A stretch of DNA of 64,000 nt from Schlegelella_A sp965246805 (GTDB taxonomy: Bacteria; Pseudomonadota; Gammaproteobacteria; Burkholderiales; Burkholderiaceae_C): contig CBDFFO010000003.1 of assembly GCA_965246805.1 (NCBI GenBank), positions 372,001-436,000 of the forward strand, in the 5' to 3' direction. This document shows, piece after piece, positions 27,670-36,762 of the stretch. Each line of letters begins with the position of its first letter. The first letter of the stretch is position 1. The translations under genes were made by a program, and so were the position numbers. The notes beneath the pieces were generated by a model, which saw only the letters and a list, made by a program, of their open reading frames with translations, did no database searches and had not been told where the DNA came from.

Positions 27670-29196
27670 TCAAGCGTCGTCCAGCGCCTCGGGACACTCC
27701 GCGCGAATGATTTCGCGTGCCGCGCGGGCACCGGACTGAAGCGCGCCCTCCATGTAGCCGAAGAACGGCACGTAGGATTGCTCCCCGGCAAAGTACAGGC
27801 GGTCGCCGTGCGGCTCTGCCAGCGCTTGGGCGACGGTGGTGACCTGGCCGGGCGAGGGCACCGAGTACCCGGTCATGATCCCCGGCGTGTTTGGCCAGTC
27901 GACGAAACGCTCGCCCGTGGGCGCGTAACCCGGGAAAATTTGGCTGAGGCGCTTGGAGTAGTCTCTCTGGCCGAGTACGAAGGGCCCGCCCGAGTACACC
28001 GAGAGCGCGAACTCCGGCTCTGTGGGCTGCATGTCAGTCCCTTCCCAAACCGATCCCAAGCCGCGCTCCTCGTTGCGCGGCACGGAGCCCCACAGCGCAC
28101 TCGGCGCGAGCTGCGAGTCGACCCAGAACTGGGTATCGAAGCTGTTGAGATACTTGACCGCCGGGCCGTGCGACATCGTGCGCTCGCCTGGTTCGAAGGG
28201 CAGGTGCGAATCGATCGCCGGCCACGCGGTCGGCGGCGCTGCGAGCACGACGTAGTCGAAGACGCCAGATCCATTGGCGTCGTCCATTGCGACGCCGTCA
28301 GGGCGCACTTCGATCCTATTCACCGCCGTGTTCAGCCGCACGTCGAGCCCTGAAGCCAGCGCGTCCGCGATCCGGTCGTTACCTCCCCCGCAGCGGTGCG
28401 TCTCGGTGTACTCCCAGTAGCCTCGCAGGCCTTCGGTGTCGTCACCGAGTCGCCCGGCACTGACTAACGCCAGCAGTGCGAGGTAGCTCTGGTTGGCGAC
28501 CGTGGCGCAGTTATCATTTTCGAGCGTGAACGTGAACGCGGCGCGCGTCAGGTCCGAGGTGTTCTGTAGTAGCTCGTCGAGTCGGTCCTGCACGGTCTTC
28601 GCATCGAAGTCCGCCGCCCCCGGCGACAGCCATGGGTTGACGGGATCGACGGCGGCGGCGTCCTGGCCTATCGCATCGATAACCTTTTGCAGCTCGTCGT
28701 GCACCTGCTCCTTCTCTTCCGTGGTGAGATCGTGATCGCCGATCCGCAGGCGGACCTCCAGATCAACATCCTCATACTCGGACTCCTTGGTTATGGGCAC
28801 AAGTTGGAGCCCGAACAACTCAGCCAAGCTGAACCACATCGGATGATTTATGCCAATGAGCTCGGCACCCGCCTCCACGGTCTTGCCCGAGATGAAGTCG
28901 CGGTCGGTCCGGACTCTCCCTCCGATCCGCTCGCCCGACTCGAAGACGGCGACCTGCACTCCGCATTGGCTTAGGTACCACGCCGCCGTCAGACCGGCGA
29001 GTCCTGCGCCAACGACACCGACGATTAAATTCGGCAGACTCTTGCTCGCGGCGAGGGCGTCGGCGGAGAGCGCTGCCGGCAGCAGACGAGACTGGAGTAA
29101 CCGGTCGCGCTTCGGGAGGCTCAGCTTCAATAGCTCGCCCTCCGACAAGAAGGAGCCGAATTGCGCATGCAGCCTTGCATATACGGAACGAGCCAT
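27670..29196 (-). CDS. FAD-dependent amine oxidase (flavin monoamine oxidase family)
   Basis: About 508 residues. The FAD-binding Rossmann motif VGVVGAGLAGLTAAWYLSQC is at about residues 55-75, followed by the GG-doublet ESGERIGGRVRT, and the C-terminal FAD contact is GDRLYFAGEQSYVPFFGYME. The family oxidises primary amines or L-amino acids to aldehydes or keto acids with release of H2O2. I prefer ATG at 29194-29196 (MARSVYARL); an in-frame ATG at 29283 adds 29 residues. It is the first gene of the minus-strand cluster. H2O2 output beside a lectin-like giant is notable, but the substrate is unknown. Confidence 0.88.
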   Translation of the reverse strand: MARSVYARLHAQFGSFLSEGELLKLSLPKRDRLLQSRLLPAALSADALAASKSLPNLIVGVVGAGLAGLTAAWYLSQCGVQVAVFESGERIGGRVRTDRDFISGKTVEAGAELIGINHPMWFSLAELFGLQLVPITKESEYEDVDLEVRLRIGDHDLTTEEKEQVHDELQKVIDAIGQDAAAVDPVNPWLSPGAADFDAKTVQDRLDELLQNTSDLTRAAFTFTLENDNCATVANQSYLALLALVSAGRLGDDTEGLRGYWEYTETHRCGGGNDRIADALASGLDVRLNTAVNRIEVRPDGVAMDDANGSGVFDYVVLAAPPTAWPAIDSHLPFEPGERTMSHGPAVKYLNSFDTQFWVDSQLAPSALWGSVPRNEERGLGSVWEGTDMQPTEPEFALSVYSGGPFVLGQRDYSKRLSQIFPGYAPTGERFVDWPNTPGIMTGYSVPSPGQVTTVAQALAEPHGDRLYFAGEQSYVPFFGYMEGALQSGARAAREIIRAECPEALDDA

Positions 29197-29524
29197 AGCA
29201 GTAGTTCCCGAATATATAGGAGGACCGACTTGGAAATTTACAATCGCACGGGTTTTGACTCGCGCAGTGGCCTCATCAAGCATCGGGTCCTGGCGACTTC
29301 GACGCTGCCTATGTGGAGCGGGCGAGCTCCGCCATTGAGGCAGGCAGCTACAAAGTGAACCCTGAGGTGCTCGCCGACGGCATGCTTGCCGACACTCGTG
29401 AATTCATATCCGGCGGCGTGTTCTGATGGCGCCGTTAGTTTAGCAGCGCAAGACCCCGGCTTGGCGGAGCCAACCAAGTGACGGGGGAGCGACACCGACC
29501 TACGGGTCTAGGCGTGTCGTTCAG

Positions 29525-29845
29525 CTATTCACAGAAGATTGATGGTCGCTTTGGCTGCTGGGCACAGAACACCAGTACAACGATCCAGCCGATCAGAGGC
29601 ACGAGTAGCAAGAGCTGCAGCCAGCCGCTTCGGTTGGTGTCGTGTAGGCGCCGGCTGGTCACTGCGACGCCCGGTAAGAACACGGCGATGACGAATGCCC
29701 AAGCGACCAGGCTGCTGACAACGCCCAACGCCAGCTGGCCGACAAACGTGAACAGCATGAACCACCAAAACTCGGGCAGCGAGGCGCAGCCCTTGAAGTC
29801 GGCGTACTTCGTGAAGCAGGTGCGGATCGAGGTGGGGAAGTCCAT
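29525..29845 (-). CDS. DUF805 inner-membrane protein
   Basis: A 106-residue membrane protein of the DUF805 family. About three membrane segments are visible, and the family motif SRRLHDTNRSGWLQLLLLVP is intact. The start MDFPTSIRTCFTKYADFKG is the usual DUF805 opening, which fixes the ATG at 29843-29845. Function in the family is not established. A truncated relative lies at 53114-53283. The next gene upstream is 2 bp away. Confidence 0.85.
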   Translation of the reverse strand: MDFPTSIRTCFTKYADFKGCASLPEFWWFMLFTFVGQLALGVVSSLVAWAFVIAVFLPGVAVTSRRLHDTNRSGWLQLLLLVPLIGWIVVLVFCAQQPKRPSIFCE

Positions 29846-29847
29846 GC

Positions 29848-30207
29848 TCAAACCGCGAAGTCCGAGAGCTGCTGCCCTGCTTTGGGAGCCGCCTTCAACC
29901 ATCTCGGCTGGGGGCCTCGCCCTGACCACGACTCACCGCTGGACGCGTTCCGAAACTTGATCGGCGCCTTCGTGCCGCGGAGTGCAGAGAACTTCTTGGC
30001 GGGCTTGCTGGCCCGGGCGGGAGAAGTGAAGTCCGCGGCAGTCAAGCCGTAGTCTCTGATGGCGAGCCGAATGCGGGTGATGACGCCCTCACGCTCCTCG
30101 CTTTCCAGTTGCGCCATCTGCCGATCTAGTTCGACACGCTGGGCCAGGAGGCTCTTCAACGGCTTCGAGATGACGCGCGGGTTAGGCGCCCTCTGCTTGG
30201 CCTTCAT
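29848..30207 (-). CDS. H-NS-family nucleoid protein
   Basis: A 119-residue H-NS-like protein. A helical N-terminal oligomerisation region (LLAQRVELDRQMAQLESEER) leads to a basic linker and the DNA-binding signature SGESWSGRGPQPRWLKAA, typical of BpH2-type H-NS in betaproteobacteria. It would bind and silence AT-rich or foreign DNA. The start at 30205-30207 is set by GGGAG upstream. Its location beside IS copy B suggests that it may regulate the island. Confidence 0.88.
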   Translation of the reverse strand: MKAKQRAPNPRVISKPLKSLLAQRVELDRQMAQLESEEREGVITRIRLAIRDYGLTAADFTSPARASKPAKKFSALRGTKAPIKFRNASSGESWSGRGPQPRWLKAAPKAGQQLSDFAV

Positions 30208-30322
30208 GCTTTGCTCCCGCCCCTGTTCGATTCGCACGACAGCTCCTTAAGAATGCGTTAGCTAACGCTCATCATGGCAGCGCGAATCACGGTCCAGGCC
30301 GAGCGCCAAACTGCTGACACTA

Positions 30323-31047
30323 GCGTAGTGCGCCACTCTGTTTTGCACTTATTCGGTAGATGAGGCAACTGCAGTTTTTGCGCGCGTGACTTTGGCCAGG
30401 ATGTCGGAGGCGCTGGCGGTCCAGATGAAGGGTTTGGGGTCGATGTTGTGATGGGCGACGTAAAGATCGATGGCCAGATCGAGCTCGGCGACGCTGGTGA
30501 AGCTGTCGCGCCGGATGCGCTTGTCGGTGATGTCGCGAAAGAAGCGTTCGACCATATTCAGCCACGATGCGCTGGTCGGGGTGAAGCATGACGAAGCGCG
30601 GGTGCCGGGCGAGCCATGTCTGTACGTCTGGGTGGCTGTGCGTAGCGTAGTTGTCCACGATCAAATGCAGGCTCAGGTGCTTGGGCGTTCCGCGATCGAT
30701 GAGGCGCAAGAACTTGAGCCATTCCACGTGGCGATGCCGCGGCTGGCACATCGAGATCACGCTGCCGGATCTGGCTCTTCTCGTCGCAACTGAGCACCAA
30801 GGCGTGCTCGGGCGGGTTCATGTAGAGGCCCACCACGTCGAGGAGCTTGTTCTCGGGCAGCCAGCAACACGATGAGCGCCCGCTGCTGAAGCCGAGCCTC
30901 TACCCGTCGGCCCTTGGCAAGCACACGAAGCTCCCGTTCGATCTGCCCGTCCAGTTCAATCGTTTTGGCAATTCGCATCGCTCAGGCCTCCTATCAGTTG
31001 GAGACATGCAGAGCAAAATAGATGCCATTACTTCAAGCGCACTACAC
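30323..31047 (-). mobile_element. IS630-family element, copy B (transposase decayed)
   Basis: The second 725-bp copy, offset from copy A by 13,459 bp, in the same orientation and with the same CTAG flanks and ends. All transposase fragments and lesions match copy A. Because the same deletions and frameshift are shared, the element was copied after it had decayed, either mobilised in trans or by duplication. The two copies bracket about 12.7 kb. Confidence 0.9.
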
Positions 31048-31379
31048 TAGGTCGGGCTCGAGGCGTCACCGGACGCTCGAGCCGCATTCTGGCGGCCAAC
31101 ACCAGAGCGCACCGGGCCGGAGCGCTCCTCATCGGCGGCGTGGCGCCGACGAGGAGCGAAGACAACTCCCCGTTGAGACGCCGAGCCGGCGAGAAGTGGC
31201 GCGTCCTCGACGATCAGGGCAGTGACCACGGACGCTGACTCCTGAAATGGGGCAGATCGGCTCTGGTCCCATTCGGGCACGCTTTGCGCTCAATCAGCGA
31301 GTTGAGACCTTATTAATTGAATTGGCGGTTCCAGCTTTTTTTCACGTGCATCATCATCACGTGAATCGCGTCGGCCGAT
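31048..31379. other. Intergenic stretch with a perfect hairpin
   Basis: No gene is supported here. TTCACGTG (31341-31348) and CACGTGAA (31358-31365) form a perfect 8-bp stem with a 9-nt loop, 15 bp past the end of the DUF4382 reading frame. A run of seven Ts lies on the IS side of the plus strand, so the hairpin does not have the T-tract placement expected for minus-strand termination. Confidence 0.4.
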
Positions 31380-32597
31380 TCAGGGGAAGGCAAAAACCGT
31401 TGCGGGCGGCGCCGCGCTGGTGGTGTCGACAACCACCGAAGGACGCACTGCCGCGCCCGACGTGGCGGCCAGCGTGTAGAGCCCCGTCGGCACCGACCCA
31501 TCGGCCGCGAACACCGGCAGCGCCGGTGCGGCGGCATAGCTTGCCTTTACCGCCGGTCCCACCGGCAGCGCGAAGCTGAACGTGCCCGGCGTCGTGACGG
31601 TGCGAGCCGCGACCTCGACGGTCGGGCCGCCCGTCAACACCTTGGACGCCTGCACGGATGCATCGATGACCGCCGGCGAGCTGACGCTGCCGGCCACGTC
31701 GCGCATCGCGGAGAGCGGCGGGGCGATCCGGTTCACCGCCGTGTTGACGTTGGTGTAGCCCGTCGTCACGACGGGCACCCCGGTCACGACAGCGATCACC
31801 CGGCCGGACGCATTGACGACCAGGTCGTAGTTGCCGGTTGGCACCGGCTAAAGGACGAATTTGCCGGTCGAATCGGCGGTGGTCGTGCGCTTCGACACGC
31901 CGTTCTGCTGGGCCTAGACCGACGCGCCGGCCATCGGCGTGTCAACGTAGCCCACGATGCGCGAGCCGGCGTCGGACAGGATGGGAATCACCGAAAGCAC
32001 CGGCTTGAGGATGTACTGCGCCGAGTTGCCGGCCTTGACGAAGGACTTGCAGGCGTCGAAATCGATCGCGAAATCGGCCACCTTGTCGGCCGCGACATCG
32101 ATGTCGATGTTCATCTTCAGGCCGCTTTGCAGCGCGCTCGGCGTGGTCAGTGCGACTTCGGTGCCGCCGGTGGGCTTGATCGAATTGGCCAGCGTTCCGG
32201 CGGGCGAACCCGCTGGCGCCGTGCTGCCGAGCACGAGCCGCATCTGAGTGTACTTGCCGGCCGGCAGCGACGTCTGACCAAGCGGCTGGAGGGTGCCGTT
32301 GGTGAGTGTGAGCAAGTCGATTCGCTGCGGTGTCGCGAGCACCACCTCCGACCAGCCGCTGTCGGCGTCGGCGGCGGTCGAGCTCGCGTGGATGCGCACC
32401 TTCTCGACCGTGACCCAGACGTTGTCGTACCCGCAGGCCGGCGCATCGGTCAGCGAGAGGCGCAAGCTCCCGCTCGGGCCCGCGTTGGAGCCGCCACCGC
32501 CGCCGCATGCCGCGATGCCGAGCGCGATCAGGCTGGCCAGCGCGACGCCCGCTCGGGTGGTGAGGCTCGAAAAAAAGCTGTGTTGCGATGAGGACAT
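31380..32597 (-). pseudogene. DUF4382 lipoprotein gene with two in-frame TAG codons
   Basis: A lipoprotein signal (ASLIALGIAACGGGGG) leads into a DUF4382 domain (SGSLRLSLTDAPACGYDNVW onward), and then a carboxypeptidase-regulatory-like beta domain. The frame is interrupted by TAG at 31914-31916 and again, 22 codons later, at 31848-31850. Coding continues in the same frame for a further 154 codons to TGA at 31380. Apart from these two codons the sequence looks intact, with no frameshift. Either it is a recent pseudogene or the TAG codons are read through. The start is at 32595-32597. Confidence 0.75.
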
Positions 32598-32738
32598 AGA
32601 AACCGCCGTGAGATGAAGATGCGGCGTTGTCTAACGTCTTGACGCGAACAGGTCACCGTGCGACCGCATGGCGGCACGCTGCGTGACATTGCTCGCGGTA
32701 ACGAATTGCGGCTTTGTGTCAGGCCCTGCGCGATCCGT

Positions 32739-34607
32739 TCAAGGATGCGCGGCCGCGAATTCGACCAGTCCCCGGTATTTGGGAGAGGTCACCGGGTCCT
32801 GGATCGTGGATTCCAATGCGCCCCACATACCCCAAGGCTTCCAGATGCCGATGTCGTTGTATTGATTGAACGCCTCGCCGCCGTTCGCTGTCCACAGCCC
32901 GTAGTACTCGAGGTACAGATCGCGCATGCGCGGATTCCGATTTGCCGCGATCAGCAATTGCTTCATTGCATCGACCTTGGCTGCCGGGAAATAGTTCGCA
33001 GTGTTGCCTGAGCCGCCTTCGTACCCTTTCATCTTCAGCCCGTAGCGGCTCGCGAGCGACGCGTTGGCCACGATCCACGACTTGACCGTGCCGCGCACGT
33101 TCGCAAACATCTGGTCGACGATCTGGTCGCTCGAAAGTGTCAATGTCGTATTGACATTCGCCACGTCCGCGGCGGCTTCGGCTCTGAAATACGGTGCGAT
33201 CGCCATCACGTCCGCGTTGGCTGCCGTGTCGCTGTAGGCCAGTGCGCTTTCGAGGAATTGCGTCCATGCGGCCTGGCCAGCCATCACACGCACGAGGCGG
33301 CCCTTGTCGGTTGTTCCATAAACGTCTTGCATGATCTTGAAGATCTCGAAAGAGCGTTTGGCGTAGAACAGCGACGGCTGGCCGTATGGCACTGCCAGAC
33401 CCAGCCGGTTCGATTCGGCAATGGCCCAGTTGGTCTGCGCGAAGCCGGTGTTCCAGACCTCGTTCGAATACTCGATGTGCGGCTTCAACGTGGGGTCGAG
33501 CGCGCTGTGAAGCAAGGTCGCGAATTCGCGGACATAGGCGTCGCTTGCCTGGTGCGGAATGCAGAACCAGGGATCGGCATGCAGCTTGTTGGCCAGGTCG
33601 ATCATCACCTGAATCGGCACACCCTTCGAGGTTTGATAAGTCGAATCGGAAACCAGCGGCTGATCGCTCCAATTGACGACTGGAGAATTGTTCGTCTGGC
33701 CCCAGTCCATGAAGCGAAGAACCGAAAAGGGCCGCGTCTTGCCCAGGAACTCCTTCGTGAAGGGTTCGCTGGAATAAGTGAGTTCCGTGCCGGGCCAGAG
33801 GAAGCGCAGGTTGCGCAACGGGTTCGCCTGGCTGGTGGCGTCGATGGAAACCCAGAGGGTGTTGGGGCTCGACTTCACGTCGATGGCGAGCCGGTTGCTG
33901 GCGGCCTCGACCACGGTGACGATGTCGGTCGGGAAACTGATCGAGCCCGCGCCGTCCCACAGCACCACGTAACGTCCCGCGGGCCAGCCGGAGCCGGCCG
34001 ATCCGATCGTGCTCACGGCGTGCTGGCCGGTGCCGAGCGCGGCCGGATAACCGTCGGCTCTCGTGGTGGGCAAGGGGTCGGTCCAGGCGCCGCTGTCTTC
34101 CTTCAGTGCCCAGCGCGTCGCCCCTTTCATCATGTTCGCGAAGGGGAACTGACTTGACCAATATCCGACGCCGGCCAAATTCATGCCCACATACTTGGAA
34201 CGCACCGTCGCGAGGTCGCGAACCGTGACCACGGTGACGGCTGTCGATTTGCCGCTGCTGGCGGACAGGTTCACGGTGCCGGCGCGCAGCGGCTTCAGGG
34301 AACCCGTCGAACTGACGGTCGCCACACTCGGGTCCGCAGAAAGCCAGGTCAGTGCAACACCAGTGACCGGCTTGCCCGAGACATCCGTGACCTGCGCGAC
34401 CAGTTGAATCGGCCATACAGCCACAGCGTCCGTCGTCGCCGGCAACGAGACCACGACCGCCTTGGCGCCGGGTTTCGCGGCCAGCGCGGACAGGCCGAGA
34501 GTCGCCGGCGTCGCAGCGGTCTCGCTGGCGCCGGTGCCGGTGCCCCCGCCGCAAGCCGTGAGCACGACAGCAGCGATAAGCATGCTTGGCAGATGGACGG
34601 CACGCAT
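32739..34607 (-). CDS. Lipoprotein with Ig-like domain and clan-A-type glycoside hydrolase-like domain
   Basis: A 622-residue envelope protein. The lipoprotein signal is MRAVHLPSMLIAAVVLTACG. A bacterial Ig-like (Big2) domain covers about residues 31-130 (ALTWLSADPSVATVSSTG). The rest looks like a TIM-barrel glycosidase: IEYSNEVWN holds a candidate acid/base Glu383, and MKGYEGGSGN a candidate nucleophile Glu530, as in clan GH-A. Similar proteins are annotated as cellulose-binding proteins. The start is at 34605-34607 with AAAGG upstream. It lies 141 bp upstream of the DUF4382 gene and may be co-transcribed. Confidence 0.75.
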   Translation of the reverse strand: MRAVHLPSMLIAAVVLTACGGGTGTGASETAATPATLGLSALAAKPGAKAVVVSLPATTDAVAVWPIQLVAQVTDVSGKPVTGVALTWLSADPSVATVSSTGSLKPLRAGTVNLSASSGKSTAVTVVTVRDLATVRSKYVGMNLAGVGYWSSQFPFANMMKGATRWALKEDSGAWTDPLPTTRADGYPAALGTGQHAVSTIGSAGSGWPAGRYVVLWDGAGSISFPTDIVTVVEAASNRLAIDVKSSPNTLWVSIDATSQANPLRNLRFLWPGTELTYSSEPFTKEFLGKTRPFSVLRFMDWGQTNNSPVVNWSDQPLVSDSTYQTSKGVPIQVMIDLANKLHADPWFCIPHQASDAYVREFATLLHSALDPTLKPHIEYSNEVWNTGFAQTNWAIAESNRLGLAVPYGQPSLFYAKRSFEIFKIMQDVYGTTDKGRLVRVMAGQAAWTQFLESALAYSDTAANADVMAIAPYFRAEAAADVANVNTTLTLSSDQIVDQMFANVRGTVKSWIVANASLASRYGLKMKGYEGGSGNTANYFPAAKVDAMKQLLIAANRNPRMRDLYLEYYGLWTANGGEAFNQYNDIGIWKPWGMWGALESTIQDPVTSPKYRGLVEFAAAHP

Positions 34608-34826
34608 ATGAGCCTTTCGGAGATGGGCATTCGGCGCCTGAGCATATTCCACGGCGTGGCGGGCGGAAGCTCGAACAGAGCACCGATCGCGGGTTTGTTT
34701 TGCGAGCGTGAGCCATTCAGTGGACCCCGCGCGGTGGAGCGCGCGAGCGTCTCGACATGTCGCGTGTGGGGGTGATGTGAGGTGATGGGATGAACACGCC
34801 ACACTCCGAAGAGCGCCTGGCCCAGA

Positions 34827-36560
34827 CTATTTCAGCGTTGGCGGCACGCGCCGCAACGTGGCCTGCTCGAAGGCATACGCCAGACCGATCAACCGCGGCT
34901 CGCTGCAGGCCAGACCGCTGAAGCTCACGCCGAAAGGCGCGGGCTGCGCATCGAACCCCGCCGGCAACGGAGGAGCCAGTGTGTTGGGCACGCGGCCGAA
35001 CGGCACGATGACCGTGGGGTAGCCCGCGCGAGCCGTGATGCCCGCGCCGTTGGGGCCCGGGAACAGCAGCGCATCCAGCTTCTGTTCGCTCATCACCGCG
35101 TCGAGCCCCTGCGCGCGTGACAAGGCGATGTCTTTTGCGCGGTCGGCCTCGTAGCGGGCCTTGTCGTTCACCAGGTCCATCTGGTCGGAGATGTCGATCT
35201 GCGACTGGCCGTACTTGATGGCGCCGCGAGGCGCATTCGCGAGGTTGAAGAAGCGCAGGTCGGTCAGCGACTTGATCGGCGACGCCGTGCCCAGGCTGGC
35301 CAGCCAGGCGTTGAAGTCGCGCTTCATGCCGTAGACGAAAGCGGTCGAACACTCGGCATTGCTGCCTTTGCGGTTGTCGACGCCGCTGCACACGCTCCAG
35401 CTCAGGAAGTTCTGCGCCGCATCGGGGTTTGTGATGCTGGGAATGTCAGCCGGATCGACGATCACGGCGCCTTCCTTCTTCAGCACCTCGATGGCCTCGT
35501 TCATCACCGCGGCCTGCTCGGCCGTCAAGCCACCGCGCGGTGTGCTCGTGCCGGGCGCGGTCACCGGGCTGTAGAAAAACGCCCTGGGAATGCCGATGCG
35601 CGCCCCTTTGAGGGCCTCGCGCTTCAGCGCGCTGCGATAGTCGCGCCCCGGCGGGCGCGTGCACTGCGACATGGCCGGGTCATTGGGGTCGGCTGCGCCG
35701 CCCTCCATCGCGCCGAGCATGATGGCGGCGTCTTCCACGCTGCGCGCCATCGGCCCGGCGGTGTCCTGGTCGGCGGTGATGGGGATCACGCCGTAGCGGC
35801 TGACCCGGCCCACCGTCGGTTTGATCGCGGCCAGCATGGTCTGGTTGGCCGGGCTCAGGATAGAGCCCGACGTCTCGGTGCCCACGTTGGCCGCCCAAAA
35901 GCTCGCAGCCGTGCCGATGCCCGAACTCGACCCGCCCGTGCCGAGCACTGCGCGGCCGTCGTTGAAGCCAGGGCGCGGGTCGGGGCGCGGGTCGTACGGG
36001 TTCATGCCGTAGCCGCCGAGCGCGCTGTAGTTGGTCGGCATGGGTGTGGGCGCGCCGGCAACCCAGTTGGCGAGCTCGGTCATGACCGTCTTGGCGATGA
36101 CGATGGCACCGGCATCGCGCAGATTCGTGGCCAACGTGGCTTCATACGGTGGCATCAATCCCTTGAAGGCCAGCGCGCCACCGGTGGTCGGCATGTTCAG
36201 GGTGTGGATGTTGTCCTTGAGCGCGATGGGCACACCGTGCAACGGCCCGCGCAAGTGCCCTGACGCGCGCTCGCGGTCCAACGCGTCGGCCTCGTCAAGG
36301 GCCGTGCGACTGACGGTCATCACGGCGTTCAGCGTGTGCTCGTGCGTGGCTATGCGGGCCAAGTACAGCAGCACCAGTTCGCGCGACGTGACGCGCCCGT
36401 CGGTCAGCGCCGCCTGCAGTTGAGAGATGCTCGCCTCGACCACGTTGAACAGCGGCTTGACGGTCATGGTGGGGGCTCGGGTCGAGGGTTGCGCCAAGGC
36501 GCCGCTATGCAGCATGGCAGTCAGCAGCAGGGTAACGACAGCGGCGGAGGAACGAGGCAT
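34827..36560 (-). CDS. Exported amidase (amidase signature family)
   Basis: A 577-residue amide hydrolase with a signal peptide (MPRSSAAVVTLLLTAMLHSG, cleaved near ALAQ). The Ser-cisSer-Lys machinery is visible: Lys115 in PIALKDNI, the cis-Ser region in GTGGSSSGIGT at about 209-217, and the nucleophile Ser near 233 in GTETSGSILSP. The export signal suggests it works in the periplasm on external amides or peptides. The substrate is unknown. The start is at 36558-36560. Confidence 0.9.
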   Translation of the reverse strand: MPRSSAAVVTLLLTAMLHSGALAQPSTRAPTMTVKPLFNVVEASISQLQAALTDGRVTSRELVLLYLARIATHEHTLNAVMTVSRTALDEADALDRERASGHLRGPLHGVPIALKDNIHTLNMPTTGGALAFKGLMPPYEATLATNLRDAGAIVIAKTVMTELANWVAGAPTPMPTNYSALGGYGMNPYDPRPDPRPGFNDGRAVLGTGGSSSGIGTAASFWAANVGTETSGSILSPANQTMLAAIKPTVGRVSRYGVIPITADQDTAGPMARSVEDAAIMLGAMEGGAADPNDPAMSQCTRPPGRDYRSALKREALKGARIGIPRAFFYSPVTAPGTSTPRGGLTAEQAAVMNEAIEVLKKEGAVIVDPADIPSITNPDAAQNFLSWSVCSGVDNRKGSNAECSTAFVYGMKRDFNAWLASLGTASPIKSLTDLRFFNLANAPRGAIKYGQSQIDISDQMDLVNDKARYEADRAKDIALSRAQGLDAVMSEQKLDALLFPGPNGAGITARAGYPTVIVPFGRVPNTLAPPLPAGFDAQPAPFGVSFSGLACSEPRLIGLAYAFEQATLRRVPPTLK

Positions 36561-36762
36561 CTGCGAATTCCAAGTGGCGAGAGCGGCGGACGAGGGCCAC
36601 AAGCAGGCACCGACGGGTGGCCCTCAATGCAGGGCCAGAAAGCGATTCACCGTCTTGCCCTTCCACCATTCGCGGGTGGGTCCCAGCCGAAAGACGGCGA
36701 CGTGAAGGTGTGGAGCCGTCGCAGTCTACGTGGCCTCTGATGCCAAGCGCGATCGTCATCAA

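Noticed and set aside
32719..34716. Long minus-strand open frame (665 codons) overlapping the glycosidase-like lipoprotein gene
   Set aside because: It is an Arg/Gly-rich frame shadow typical of high-GC DNA; the overlapping frame has a signal peptide and domain motifs.
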